Below, in pieces: positions 7,682 through 15,612 of a stretch of 15,663 nucleotides of DNA (position 1 is the stretch's first letter; each line of letters starts with the position of its first letter). The DNA is from G020354085 sp964629975 (GTDB lineage: Bacteria; Pseudomonadota; Gammaproteobacteria; Acidiferrobacterales; Sulfurifustaceae). The stretch is from contig CAZVUN010000066.1 of the NCBI GenBank assembly GCA_964629975.1, forward strand, positions 1 through 15,663, in the 5' to 3' direction. The translations under genes and the position numbers were made by a program. The notes below the pieces were generated by a model that was not told the origin of the DNA, did not search any database, and saw only the letters and a list, made by a program, of their open reading frames with translations.

Positions 7682-8484
7682 GGTGCTGCTCCTTGGTGAT
7701 TGCGTGTCAGCAGTGTCGACAGCGGCACCAGTTCGATGTCGTGCCGCGCCAGGCCCGGCAGCCAGCGCTCCAGGGCCGCGAGCGTTTCGGGGTAGGGGTG
7801 GCCGATGCCGAGCGCGTGGCCGTTGCGGCGCGCCGCCGTCACCAGCGCGGCGAGTTGACGATCGATCGCCGCCGCGTCACGCGCGTTATCCAGAAACACC
7901 TCGCGTACCAGGGCCGGGACCCGGTGCTCGCGTGCCACGCGCGCGGCGACGCTCGCGGGCGTGGTCAGGGAATCGACGAAGAACAGACCGCGCTGGCGCA
8001 GGGCGCGCATCAGATGATGCATCGGTTCGGGCTCCTGCGTGAGCAGGCTGCCCATGTGATTGTTGATGCCAACGGCCTGCGGCACGGTGGCGAGATTGTA
8101 TTCGAGCATGTGCGCGAGCTCGTGCGCCGACATGCCGCGCTCGAGCATGCCGGGACCGGGCGTGAGGGCCTCCGGTTCCTGCGCTTGCGGCTGCATCGGC
8201 AGGTGCAGGAGCACTTCCTTGCCGGCGCTGCGCAGCGCCTGGGCGAGCGCGCGGCTGTAGGTCGTGTGCGGCAGGATGGCGCCGGCCACCGGCCCGGGCA
8301 GGCGCAGTACGCGCTGACCATCGGCCAGGCTGTTGCCGAGATCGTCGATGATCAAACCGAGATGCGCACGCGCGCCGCTGGCGTGCGCAGTGGGCGCGTC
8401 CCCGGCCGCGCCGGCCAGGACCGGCAGCAGCAGCGCGGCGAGCAACGACGTCGTGAGACCGCGTGTTGCGCCGCTGCGCTGCAT
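7657..8484 (-). CDS. yibQ: Divergent polysaccharide deacetylase family protein YibQ
   Basis: A 275-residue exported protein of the divergent polysaccharide deacetylase family (DUF610/YibQ). An N-terminal signal peptide (hydrophobic core about residues 10-27) is followed by the family marks HLGLIIDDLGN (41-51), VLLHLPMQPQ (91-100), GINNHMGS (139-146), LFFVDSLTT (167-175) and GIGHPYPETL (227-236). The paired aspartates, histidines and NHMGS loop suggest a metal-dependent carbohydrate esterase fold, probably acting in the periplasm on a cell-wall or glycan substrate; the actual substrate is unknown. ATG at 8484 begins 7 bases after the ctpA stop and lacks a strong Shine-Dalgarno sequence, so coupling to ctpA is likely. 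The neighbourhood with envC matches that of E. coli yibQ. Confidence 0.9.
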   Translation of the reverse strand: MQRSGATRGLTTSLLAALLLPVLAGAAGDAPTAHASGARAHLGLIIDDLGNSLADGQRVLRLPGPVAGAILPHTTYSRALAQALRSAGKEVLLHLPMQPQAQEPEALTPGPGMLERGMSAHELAHMLEYNLATVPQAVGINNHMGSLLTQEPEPMHHLMRALRQRGLFFVDSLTTPASVAARVAREHRVPALVREVFLDNARDAAAIDRQLAALVTAARRNGHALGIGHPYPETLAALERWLPGLARHDIELVPLSTLLTRNHQGAAPWHASLSR

Positions 8485-8491
8485 AGGCCGA

Positions 8492-9817
<1,326 letters not shown>

Positions 9818-9850
9818 GTGGAATAGAGACTCCGTGATCGCAGATAAGCT

Positions 9851-9865
9851 GCCAGCGTCGCTGGC
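9851..9865. other. Small perfect inverted repeat between envC and ctpA
   Basis: GCCAGC and GCTGGC flank a 3-base loop in the 96-base gap between the envC stop and the ctpA start, 34 bases before the ctpA ATG on the minus strand. No T-run follows, so it is more likely an mRNA hairpin (processing or stability) than a terminator. A TGTCGGTGG sequence also occurs twice, 10 bases apart, just beside it (from 9870 and 9880). Confidence 0.4.
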
Positions 9866-9913
9866 GGTGTGTCGGTGGTTGTCGGTGGGGCCGCGCCGTT
9901 GGCCTCGGACCGC

Positions 9914-11116
9914 TCAGCGCCTTGTCGCCCGGCCCGGGCCGCCGACCCAGACGTGCGGATCGATCGGTTCACCCTGATGGCGGATCTCGAAGTAAAGTCC
10001 CGCCTGCGGGGCATCGCCGCTCGACCCGACGCTGGCGATGGCCTCGCCGGCCTCGGCCCACTCACCGACCTCCTTGTGCAGGGCCTGGTTGTGTCCGTAC
10101 AGCGTCATATAGCCATCACCGTGGTCCAGAATCAAGAGTAGTCCAAACCCGCGCAACCAGTCGGCATACGCCACCCGTCCACTGGCGACGGCCCGGACAT
10201 CGCTGCCCTCGCGCGCGGAAATCAGCACACCGCGCCAACGCAGGCTGCCGACCTGCCGCGGTTCCCCGAAGCGGGCGGTGAGCGCCCCGGCGACCGGCCA
10301 CGGCAGCCGCCCCTTGAGGGCAGGGAAACGCGCGTGCTTGTCGGCAGGGGGCAGCTGCGGCAGGTACTCGCCCAGCCGTTTGACCAGGCCCTCGAGCCGT
10401 TGTTCGTCGGCCTTGAGCCGCTCGAGCTCACGGGTCCGGTCGCGCACCTCGCGGCTGAGCTGTGTGAGCGCGCTGGCGCGGCGCGCGCGGGTGCTCTCGA
10501 GCGCCGCCTTCCGTTGCGCGGCCTCGGCGCGCAGGGCCGCGAGCGCGCGGTCGCGCTCCACGATCCGCTCCTGCAGCGCCTGCGCATTGGCGAGGCTCGC
10601 GTGCAGCGCCGCCATGCGCTCGTGCCGGGCCGTGGTGAGGTAACGGTAATACGTCAAGGTGCGCGTCAGCCGCGCCGGGTCCTCCTGGTTGAGCAGCAGC
10701 TTGAGGTAATCCTGGCGCCCAAGCGCGAAGGCCACGCGCACATCGCGGGCAAGGGCCTCGGCCTGCTCGCTGCGGCGGCGGCGCGCCGTCTCGGCCTCGC
10801 GCCGCAGGGCCTCGAGCCGCTCCTGATCGGCGCGGATCTGGCGGTCAGTGCGGCGTATGCCGGCGGCCAGGGTGCCGATGCGCTGCTCGAGCGCGCGCAG
10901 CTCCTCGCGCAGCGCATCGCGCTGGCCGCGCGTGTCATTGAGCTCGCGTGTCAGCGCCTCAATGCGGCCGCGCACCGCCTGCAGCTGCTGCTCGCGCGGG
11001 TTGTCAGCGGCCACGGGCGCAAGCCCGCCCAGCAACACCAGCGCGGCGAGCAGGCACGCGCGGCGGCGACCGATGAACCGGGGCAATGCAGGGTCGCGGC
11101 GATGCTCAGCCGACAC
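9914..11116 (-). CDS. envC: Murein hydrolase activator EnvC
   Basis: Periplasmic activator of the division amidases AmiA/AmiB, brought to the septum by FtsEX. The 400-residue protein has a signal peptide (hydrophobic 20-37), a long charged coiled coil (about 42-250) and a C-terminal LytM/M23 domain (about 293-392). The LytM domain reads like E. coli EnvC (YADWLRGFGLLLILDHGDG, VGSSGDAP, LYFEIRHQG). The usual zinc site is degenerate: the first His-x-Gly region reads SAREGSDV, and the His-x-His pair is replaced by Gly-Leu-Tyr (373-375). It should therefore activate amidases rather than cut murein. One histidine, in YGHN (342), is retained. The start is taken as GTG at 11116, overlapping gpmI by 11 bases; no strong Shine-Dalgarno sequence is visible and no ATG gives a full signal peptide. 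Confidence 0.93.
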   Translation of the reverse strand: MSAEHRRDPALPRFIGRRRACLLAALVLLGGLAPVAADNPREQQLQAVRGRIEALTRELNDTRGQRDALREELRALEQRIGTLAAGIRRTDRQIRADQERLEALRREAETARRRRSEQAEALARDVRVAFALGRQDYLKLLLNQEDPARLTRTLTYYRYLTTARHERMAALHASLANAQALQERIVERDRALAALRAEAAQRKAALESTRARRASALTQLSREVRDRTRELERLKADEQRLEGLVKRLGEYLPQLPPADKHARFPALKGRLPWPVAGALTARFGEPRQVGSLRWRGVLISAREGSDVRAVASGRVAYADWLRGFGLLLILDHGDGYMTLYGHNQALHKEVGEWAEAGEAIASVGSSGDAPQAGLYFEIRHQGEPIDPHVWVGGPGRATRR

Positions 11117-12686
11117 GTTCGCCCGCGGCCGCCGGCTGCGCGCGCAGCTGCACCAGCGAGCGGCCGGTCATCTCGGAGGGAATCGGCAGGCCCAGCAGGT
11201 ACAGCATGGTCGGCGCGACATCCTCGAGCGCGCCGGTCGGCGCGAGCAGGGCCGGCCGGCCGATGTAGATGAACGGCACCGGGTTGGTCGTGTGTGCGGT
11301 GTGCGGCTGGCCGGTGTCGTCGTCGAACAGTTGCTCGGCGTTGCCGTGGTCGGCGGTGATCAGCATCTCGCCGCCGGCCGCCTGCACCGCTTGCACCAGA
11401 CGACCGAGGCATTGATCGACGCTCTCAATCGCGCGGCGGGTCGCGTCGAAATCACCCGTGTGGCCAACCATGTCGGCGTTGGCGAAATTGCACACGATCA
11501 CGTCGTAGGTGTTGCGCCGGATCGCCTCGACCACGGCGGTGGCGACCGCCGGGGCGCTCATCTCGGGTTTGAGGTTGTAGGTGCGCACGTCGGTGGGCGA
11601 GGGCACCAGGATGCGGTCCTCGAACGCGTTTGGCGCCTCGACGCCACCGTTGAAAAAGAAGGTGACGTGCGCGTACTTCTCGGTCTCGGCCACGCGCAGC
11701 TGGCGCAAACCGTGGGCCGCCAGATAGCTGCCGAGCACGTTAGGCAACCGCTCCGGGGGAAACGCCACCGGCACGTGAAACGCGGCGTTGTATTCGGTCA
11801 GGCTCACGAACGCGGCGAGCTGCGGCACGGCCTTGCGCGGGAAGGCGTCGAAGCCGGGCTCGATGAACGGCCGCGTGATCTGGCGCGCGCGGTCGGAGCG
11901 GAAGTTCATGAAGATCACGACATCGCCGTCCTGCACCTGCACCGCCGACTCCCCGGGCGGCACGATCGCGGTGGCCTGGACGAACTCGTCGGTTTCCCCG
12001 CGCGCGTAGGCGCTCGCCAGGCCGGCACTGGCGCTCGGGGCGATGAACGCGCCCTGCCCCAGCGTGATCAGGTCGTAGGCCGCCTGAATGCGCGGCCAGC
12101 GATGGTCGCGGTCCATGGCGTAGTGGCGGCCGATCAACGAGGCAATGCGCCCGCGCCCGAGGCTGGCGAACTTGCGCTCCATCGCCGTGATCGAGGCCGC
12201 GGCGCTCTGTGGCGGGGTATCGCGCCCGTCGAGGAAGGCGTGCAGATAGATCCGTGCCGCGCCCCGGCGGGCGGCCAGCTCGACCATGGCATGGATGTGG
12301 TCCTCGTGGCTGTGCACGCCACCCGGGGACAGCAGGCCGAGGATGTGCACCGCCTTGTCGTGGCGGCACGCGGCATCGACCGCATCGGTCAGTGTCCTGT
12401 TGGCGTAAAACTCGCCACTGCTGATCGCGCGATTGATGCGCGTGTACTCCTGGTACACGACCCGCCCGGCCCCGAGATTGAGGTGGCCGACCTCGGAGTT
12501 GCCCATCTGCCGGGACGGCAGCCCGACCGCTGCCTCCGAGGCCTGGATCAGGGTGTGCGGATAGCGCCGCCAGATGGCATCCCAGTTGGGCTTGTGCGCC
12601 GCGGCGATGGCGTTGTGCTCGGGTGCTTCGCGATGGCCCCAGCCATCGAGAATGACGAGAACCAGGGGCCGACAGGGGATGGACAT
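11106..12686 (-). CDS. gpmI: 2,3-bisphosphoglycerate-independent phosphoglycerate mutase
   Basis: Cytosolic glycolytic and gluconeogenic enzyme interconverting 3- and 2-phosphoglycerate with two Mn ions and a phosphoserine intermediate. The protein has 526 residues (E. coli GpmM/GpmI about 514). Visible motifs are VILDGWG with metal-binding D14, the catalytic serine in MGNSEVGHLN (S64), SPGGVHSHEDH, HAFLDGRDTPP, GRHYAMDRD, NFRSDRARQ, NFANADMVGHTGD and ITADHGNAEQ. All expected metal and substrate residues appear present. The start ATG at 12686 has a GAAG-type site 4 bases upstream. It heads the minus-strand operon and is divergent from the ArsR-family regulator across an AT-rich promoter region. 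Confidence 0.97.
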   Translation of the reverse strand: MSIPCRPLVLVILDGWGHREAPEHNAIAAAHKPNWDAIWRRYPHTLIQASEAAVGLPSRQMGNSEVGHLNLGAGRVVYQEYTRINRAISSGEFYANRTLTDAVDAACRHDKAVHILGLLSPGGVHSHEDHIHAMVELAARRGAARIYLHAFLDGRDTPPQSAAASITAMERKFASLGRGRIASLIGRHYAMDRDHRWPRIQAAYDLITLGQGAFIAPSASAGLASAYARGETDEFVQATAIVPPGESAVQVQDGDVVIFMNFRSDRARQITRPFIEPGFDAFPRKAVPQLAAFVSLTEYNAAFHVPVAFPPERLPNVLGSYLAAHGLRQLRVAETEKYAHVTFFFNGGVEAPNAFEDRILVPSPTDVRTYNLKPEMSAPAVATAVVEAIRRNTYDVIVCNFANADMVGHTGDFDATRRAIESVDQCLGRLVQAVQAAGGEMLITADHGNAEQLFDDDTGQPHTAHTTNPVPFIYIGRPALLAPTGALEDVAPTMLYLLGLPIPSEMTGRSLVQLRAQPAAAGERVG

Positions 12687-12729
12687 GCTTCTCTTCTCAA
12701 TTGCTTATCTTTCAAGGCTTTTTCTCACA

Positions 12730-12761
12730 CGAATTATTGTATAATTTTTTCGTTATATTCG
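12730..12761. promoter_or_regulatory. AT-rich divergent promoter with nested palindromes, probable repressor operator
   Basis: The 117-base gap between gpmI and the ArsR-type gene holds an AT-rich island in a GC-rich genome. A perfect -10 hexamer TATAAT (12740-12745) faces the regulator. It lies within the palindrome AATTAT-TGT-ATAATT (12732-12746). TATAA (12740-12744) also pairs with TTATA (12753-12757), and CGAAT (12730-12734) pairs with ATTCG (12757-12761). Placement over the -10 suggests autorepression by the adjacent winged-helix protein. The -35 elements are weak on both strands; TTACTG about 17 bases from TTATAC on the minus strand could serve gpmI. Confidence 0.6.
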
Positions 12762-12803
12762 CAGTAAGACACATTCTTAAGGACATCTTCCCGCGAGGTC
12801 CGT

Positions 12804-13169
12804 ATGCCAATGATGGGAACCCGTAACATAAGCGCAGTCGCAGCCGCAGCCGACATGGCGGGCGCCCTGATTACCAACGAGGAAGACATTCAGCTCGCCT
12901 CGCGCTCGCTCAAGGCCATGGCCCATCCGCTGCGCCTCAAGATCCTTTGCATCCTGGGCGGGGTGGGCGAGGTGAGCGTGCAGGACATCGTCGATCAGGT
13001 CGGCACCTCGCAGAGCAATATCTCCCAGCATCTGTCGATCCTGCGCGACAAGGGCATCCTGAGCGCGCGCAAGGACGCCAACAAGGTCTACTACCGCGTC
13101 AATGATCCCAAGATCGTGAACCTGATCAGCTCGATGCGCGAGGCCTTTTGCAGCGCGGGCAAGCACTGA
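12804..13169 (+). CDS. ArsR/SmtB-family regulator, BigR/SqrR-like persulfide sensor candidate
   Basis: A 121-residue winged helix-turn-helix regulator. The core LKAMAHPLRLKILCIL (37-51), the recognition region VGTSQSNISQHLSILRDKGIL and the wing ARKDANKVYYRVNDPK are typical of the ArsR family. The classic metal-binding ELCVCDL motif is absent. Instead there are just two cysteines, C49 in ILCIL and C116 in EAFCSAG. These correspond to the pair that forms the persulfide/tetrasulfide link in BigR and SqrR, where from memory they are 66 residues apart; here they are 67 apart with one extra residue in a loop. The next gene encodes a rhodanese. I infer a repressor released by reactive sulfur; a plain redox or metal sensor remains possible. 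GAGG lies 5 bases before the ATG. Confidence 0.9.
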   Translation: MPMMGTRNISAVAAAADMAGALITNEEDIQLASRSLKAMAHPLRLKILCILGGVGEVSVQDIVDQVGTSQSNISQHLSILRDKGILSARKDANKVYYRVNDPKIVNLISSMREAFCSAGKH

Positions 13170-13178
13170 GTGCCGATC

Positions 13179-13210
13179 GCATTCGATTGGCGCGCTAGCG
13201 CACGCAATGC
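13179..13210. other. Imperfect inverted repeat between regulator and rhodanese gene
   Basis: Outer arms GCATT (13179-13183) and AATGC (13206-13210) enclose the perfect palindrome GCGCTAGCGC (13192-13201). The outer and inner centres are offset by two bases, so any hairpin would be bulged. Only CTTTC follows, so termination would be weak. It may attenuate readthrough from the regulator gene or act as a protein-binding site; neither is shown. Confidence 0.35.
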
Positions 13211-13250
13211 CTTTCGGTTAACCATTCACCCGTAGCGACCTGCCCCGCGC

Positions 13251-13664
13251 ATGATGGATTTCGTCATCAAGAACTGGGCGCTGTTTCTGGCGCTCGCCGT
13301 GATTCTGGCCATGCTCGTGACCGGGCCGCTCATGCAGCTCGTGCACGGCATCAAGAGCATCGGCCCGATGCAGGCGGTGCAACTGGTCAACCGCGAGGGC
13401 GGGTTGTTCCTCGACGTGTGCCAGCCCGAGGAATTCAAGGCCGGGCACATCCCCAATGCACGCAACGTGCCGCTGAGCGCGCTGCCCGAACAGCTCAAGC
13501 AGCTCGAAAAGTTCAAGGACAAGCCGGTGGTCATCAGCTGCCGCAGCGGCAACCGTTCCGTGAAGGGCGCCGTGATCCTGCGCAAACATGGTTTCCAGAC
13601 GGTTTATTCGCTCGCCGGTGGCCTCATCGGCTGGCAGCGCGAGAACCTGCCGGTGGAGAAGTAA
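13251..13664 (+). CDS. yibN: Membrane-anchored rhodanese-like sulfurtransferase
   Basis: A 137-residue protein with one N-terminal transmembrane helix (about residues 8-25) and a single rhodanese domain (about 40-135). Rhodanese marks are FLDVCQPEEFKAGHIPNARNVPL (53-75) and the active-site loop CRSGNR (97-102), whose cysteine C97 would carry the persulfide, followed by GFQTVYSLAGGLIGW. Unlike E. coli YibN, which as I recall lacks this cysteine loop, the catalytic site here looks intact. The gene lies between a possible persulfide-responsive regulator and glutaredoxin 3, suggesting sulfane-sulfur handling at the membrane. A second ATG one codon on is also a possible start; no clear Shine-Dalgarno sequence is visible. 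Confidence 0.93.
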   Translation: MMDFVIKNWALFLALAVILAMLVTGPLMQLVHGIKSIGPMQAVQLVNREGGLFLDVCQPEEFKAGHIPNARNVPLSALPEQLKQLEKFKDKPVVISCRSGNRSVKGAVILRKHGFQTVYSLAGGLIGWQRENLPVEK

Positions 13665-13666
13665 CC

Positions 13667-13924
13667 GTGCCCCAGGTCGTCGTCTACTCAACACGCGTGT
13701 GCCCCTACTGCCGCATGGCGGAGAAACTGCTCGAGAAGAAGGGCGTTACCTACGACAAGGTCATGGTCGACGAGAATCCCGCGCGGCGCGAGGAGATGGA
13801 GCGCCTGTCGGGGCGCAAGACCGTGCCGCAGATCTTCATCGGCAACACCCACGTCGGCGGCTTCACCGATCTCGCCGAGCTCGACCGGGCCGGCAAGCTC
13901 GATCCGTTGCTGGCGCAGCCGTAA
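13667..13924 (+). CDS. grxC: Glutaredoxin 3
   Basis: Small cytosolic dithiol glutaredoxin of 85 residues (E. coli GrxC about 83) that reduces disulfides using glutathione. The active site CPYC is at residues 12-15. The cis-proline motif TVPQIFIG and the glutathione-binding GGFTDLAEL near the end are present. It begins with GTG just 2 bases after the rhodanese stop, with GGAG 8 bases upstream, so it is co-transcribed and probably coupled. Its pairing with the rhodanese suggests a shared role in thiol or persulfide reduction, although grxC-secB adjacency is also common where no such role is known. Confidence 0.96.
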   Translation: MPQVVVYSTRVCPYCRMAEKLLEKKGVTYDKVMVDENPARREEMERLSGRKTVPQIFIGNTHVGGFTDLAELDRAGKLDPLLAQP

Positions 13925-13961
13925 CCAACCCCCCCAATACATTGATTTCCCCGAGGTGCCC

Positions 13962-14432
13962 GTGACCCAGCCCGCGCCGGAGCAAGAAGTGGTTTTCACG
14001 CTCGACCGCATTTACCTCAAGGATGTGTCGTTCGAGGCGCCCATCTCCCCGGCCGGGTTCCTGATGCCCGAGGCCCCGCAGGTCGAGATCCAGCTCGGCC
14101 TGAGCCACGGCGCGCTCAACCCGGCGCAGGGTCTGCACGAAGTGGTGCTGGCCGTGACCGCTACCGCGCGCAACAAGGACAAGACCGTGTTCCTGGTCGA
14201 GGTCAAGCAGGCCGGCGTGTTTCAGATCCGCGGCGTGCCGGCCGACGTGCTGGCGCGCGCCCTCGAAACCACCTGCGGTCACGCGTTGCTGCCATTCGCA
14301 CGCGAGGTGGTCAACGATCTCGTGGTCAAGGGCGGGTTTCCGCAGCTGCTCATCAGCCCGATCAACTTCGAAGGTCTCTACGAGCAGAAGCTGGCCGCCG
14401 CCGCGCGCCAGCAGCCGAGCGCCGTGCAGTAG
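13962..14432 (+). CDS. secB: Protein-export chaperone SecB
   Basis: Tetrameric cytosolic chaperone that keeps preproteins unfolded and hands them to SecA. The length is 156 residues (E. coli 155). Recognisable segments are RIYLKDVSFEAP (17-28), the long central strand region VEIQLGL, FLVEVKQAGVFQI (77-89), CGHALLPFAREVVNDLV (105-121), and KGGFPQLLISPINFEGLY (123-140). Two GTG codons are candidates. The one at 13962 is chosen because GAGG lies 5 bases before it, while the GTG at 13956 overlaps that site. It sits 37 bases after grxC in the conserved grxC-secB-gpsA order. Confidence 0.96.
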   Translation: MTQPAPEQEVVFTLDRIYLKDVSFEAPISPAGFLMPEAPQVEIQLGLSHGALNPAQGLHEVVLAVTATARNKDKTVFLVEVKQAGVFQIRGVPADVLARALETTCGHALLPFAREVVNDLVVKGGFPQLLISPINFEGLYEQKLAAAARQQPSAVQ

Positions 14433-14450
14433 GCGCGCGGGCCGCGCGCC
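14432..14450. terminator. Very GC-rich palindrome after secB
   Basis: GGCGCGCGG and CCGCGCGCC form perfect 9-base arms around a single central base, starting at the last base of the secB stop codon. In RNA the stem would be about 8 pairs with a small loop. There is no T-run, so it may be an attenuator or 3'-end stabiliser rather than a full terminator. Confidence 0.4.
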
Positions 14451-14453
14451 CGG

Positions 14454-14482
14454 TTGGCGCGCCGCGCGATTTGCTTTACAAC
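14454..14482 (+). promoter_or_regulatory. Possible promoter for gpsA, perhaps giving a leaderless mRNA
   Basis: TTGGCG (14454-14459) and TACAAC (14477-14482) are 17 bases apart, each with four of six consensus matches. Transcription would start about 14488-14490, at the gpsA ATG itself, which has no Shine-Dalgarno sequence. The evidence is suggestive only. Confidence 0.3.
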
Positions 14483-14489
14483 TGCCGCC

Positions 14490-15497
14490 ATGCCCGCGGC
14501 CAGCCAGTCCACCATTGCCGTCCTCGGCTCCGGCTCCTGGGGCACCGGTCTGGCGTTGCTGACCGCGCGCAACGGCCACCGCACGCGCCTCTGGGGCCAC
14601 GATCCGCAGCATCAGGCGCGGCTCGCGCGTGACCGCGAGAACGCCCAGCACCTGCCCGGCATCCGCTTCCCCGACCATCTCGAGGTTTGTGACGACCTCG
14701 CGGCCGTGGTGCGCAGCGAGACGTGCTTCATCATCGCGGTGCCATCGCACGCATTTCGCGCCACGCTCGTGGCGATGAAGCCGCACCTCGCGCGCACCGC
14801 GCTGGTGGCGTGGGCGACCAAGGGTCTCGAGCCGGGCAGCCAGCGGCTGCTGAGCAGCGTGTTCGATGAAGTGCTCGATGCCGATATCGGCCACGGCGCC
14901 ATTTCCGGACCGAGCTTCGCCGTGGAGGTCGCGCGCGGCCTGCCGACCGCGCTCACCGTGGCCGCGGTCAACATCGACTGGGCCGAGGCCATCGCCGCCT
15001 GGCTGCGCAACGATCACATGCGCGTGTACACCAGTCAGGACCTGACGGGCGTACAGCTCGGCGGCGCCATCAAGAACGTGATCGCGATCGCCGCCGGCAT
15101 CAGCGACGGCCTCGGCTATGGCGCCAACGCGCGCGCCGCGCTCATCACGCGCGGGCTGGCCGAGATCACGCGCCTCGGTGTGGCCTTGGGCGGACGGCTC
15201 GAGACCTTCATGGGCCTGGCCGGTCTGGGCGATCTGGTGCTCACCTGCACCGACAACACCTCGCGCAATCGCCGTCTTGGCCTCGGACTCGGGCAGGGGC
15301 GCAGCCTCGCCACGGTCCTGGCCGAGCTCGGGCAGGAGGCCGAGGGCCTCGCGACCGCGCGCGAGGTGCATGCGCTCGCCGAGCGCATGCGTGTGGAGAT
15401 GCCGATCTGCGAGCAGGTCTACCGCGTGTTGTATGAGCAGCTGCCGCCGCGCGCCGCGGTGATGGCACTGCTCAGGCGCGAACCGCGTGCGGAGTAG
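14490..15497 (+). CDS. gpsA: NAD(P)-dependent glycerol-3-phosphate dehydrogenase
   Basis: Cytosolic enzyme that reduces dihydroxyacetone phosphate to sn-glycerol 3-phosphate, the starting point of phospholipid synthesis. The length is 335 residues (E. coli 339). The nucleotide-binding loop is VLGSGSWGTGLA (11-22). Later motifs are IIAVPSHAFR (81-90), WATKGLE (108-114) with K111, ISGPSFAVEVARGLPTA (138-154), the catalytic lysine in GGAIKNVIAIAAGI (K195), and the substrate arginine region TDNTSRNRRLG (254-264). The ATG at 14490 begins MPAASQSTIAVLG, placing the Rossmann strand at the usual distance. No ribosome binding site is visible. It is the last gene of the plus-strand cluster; in E. coli cysE follows, but here the convergent trmL remnant does. 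Confidence 0.97.
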   Translation: MPAASQSTIAVLGSGSWGTGLALLTARNGHRTRLWGHDPQHQARLARDRENAQHLPGIRFPDHLEVCDDLAAVVRSETCFIIAVPSHAFRATLVAMKPHLARTALVAWATKGLEPGSQRLLSSVFDEVLDADIGHGAISGPSFAVEVARGLPTALTVAAVNIDWAEAIAAWLRNDHMRVYTSQDLTGVQLGGAIKNVIAIAAGISDGLGYGANARAALITRGLAEITRLGVALGGRLETFMGLAGLGDLVLTCTDNTSRNRRLGLGLGQGRSLATVLAELGQEAEGLATAREVHALAERMRVEMPICEQVYRVLYEQLPPRAAVMALLRREPRAE

Positions 15498-15498
15498 C

Positions 15499-15516
15499 TC
15501 GGGTCTCGAAACCCGA
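15499..15516. terminator. Hairpin between convergent gpsA and trmL remnant
   Basis: TCGGGT and ACCCGA form a 6-base stem with loop CTCGAA directly after the gpsA stop and 5 bases from the trmL stop on the opposite strand. A short CATTT follows on the plus strand. The position suits a bidirectional terminator, although both U-tracts are poor. Confidence 0.5.
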
Positions 15517-15521
15517 AGCCC

Positions 15522-15611
15522 TCATTTCCCGCCCTCAAATCCCCGCTGGCGCCACGCCTCGTACACGGCCACCGCCACCGCGTTTGACAGGTTGAGGCTG
15601 CGGTTGCCCGG
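15522..15611 (-). pseudogene. trmL: trmL 3' fragment (tRNA (cytidine/uridine-2'-O)-methyltransferase), interrupted
   Basis: The minus strand encodes 29 codons ending in a stop: P-G-N-R-S-L-N-L-S-N, then AVAVAVYEAWRQ and RGFEGGK. This is the conserved C-terminal SAM-knot motif of TrmL and related SPOUT methyltransferases, which methylate the wobble ribose of leucine tRNAs. Upstream of the proline the expected coding sequence stops abruptly at 15612-15613 and AT-rich non-coding sequence takes over. TrmL is normally about 155 residues, so roughly four-fifths is missing. Either an insertion sequence broke the gene, or the window edge is an assembly join at a repeat. E. coli also has trmL near gpsA, which supports the identity. 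Confidence 0.75.
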
Positions 15612-15612
15612 G

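Noticed and set aside
12701..12745. TTGCTT as a -35 for the regulator's TATAAT
   Set aside because: The spacing is 33 bases, far too long for sigma-70.
10848..12767. A 639-codon open frame on the plus strand opposite envC and gpmI
   Set aside because: The minus strand carries gpmI and envC with all expected motifs. The opposite frame is low-complexity, rich in Arg/Gly/Ala/His, has no recognisable domain and arises from high GC codon bias.
13667..13924. Selenocysteine or monothiol variant of glutaredoxin
   Set aside because: The active site is an ordinary CPYC with normal cysteine codons.
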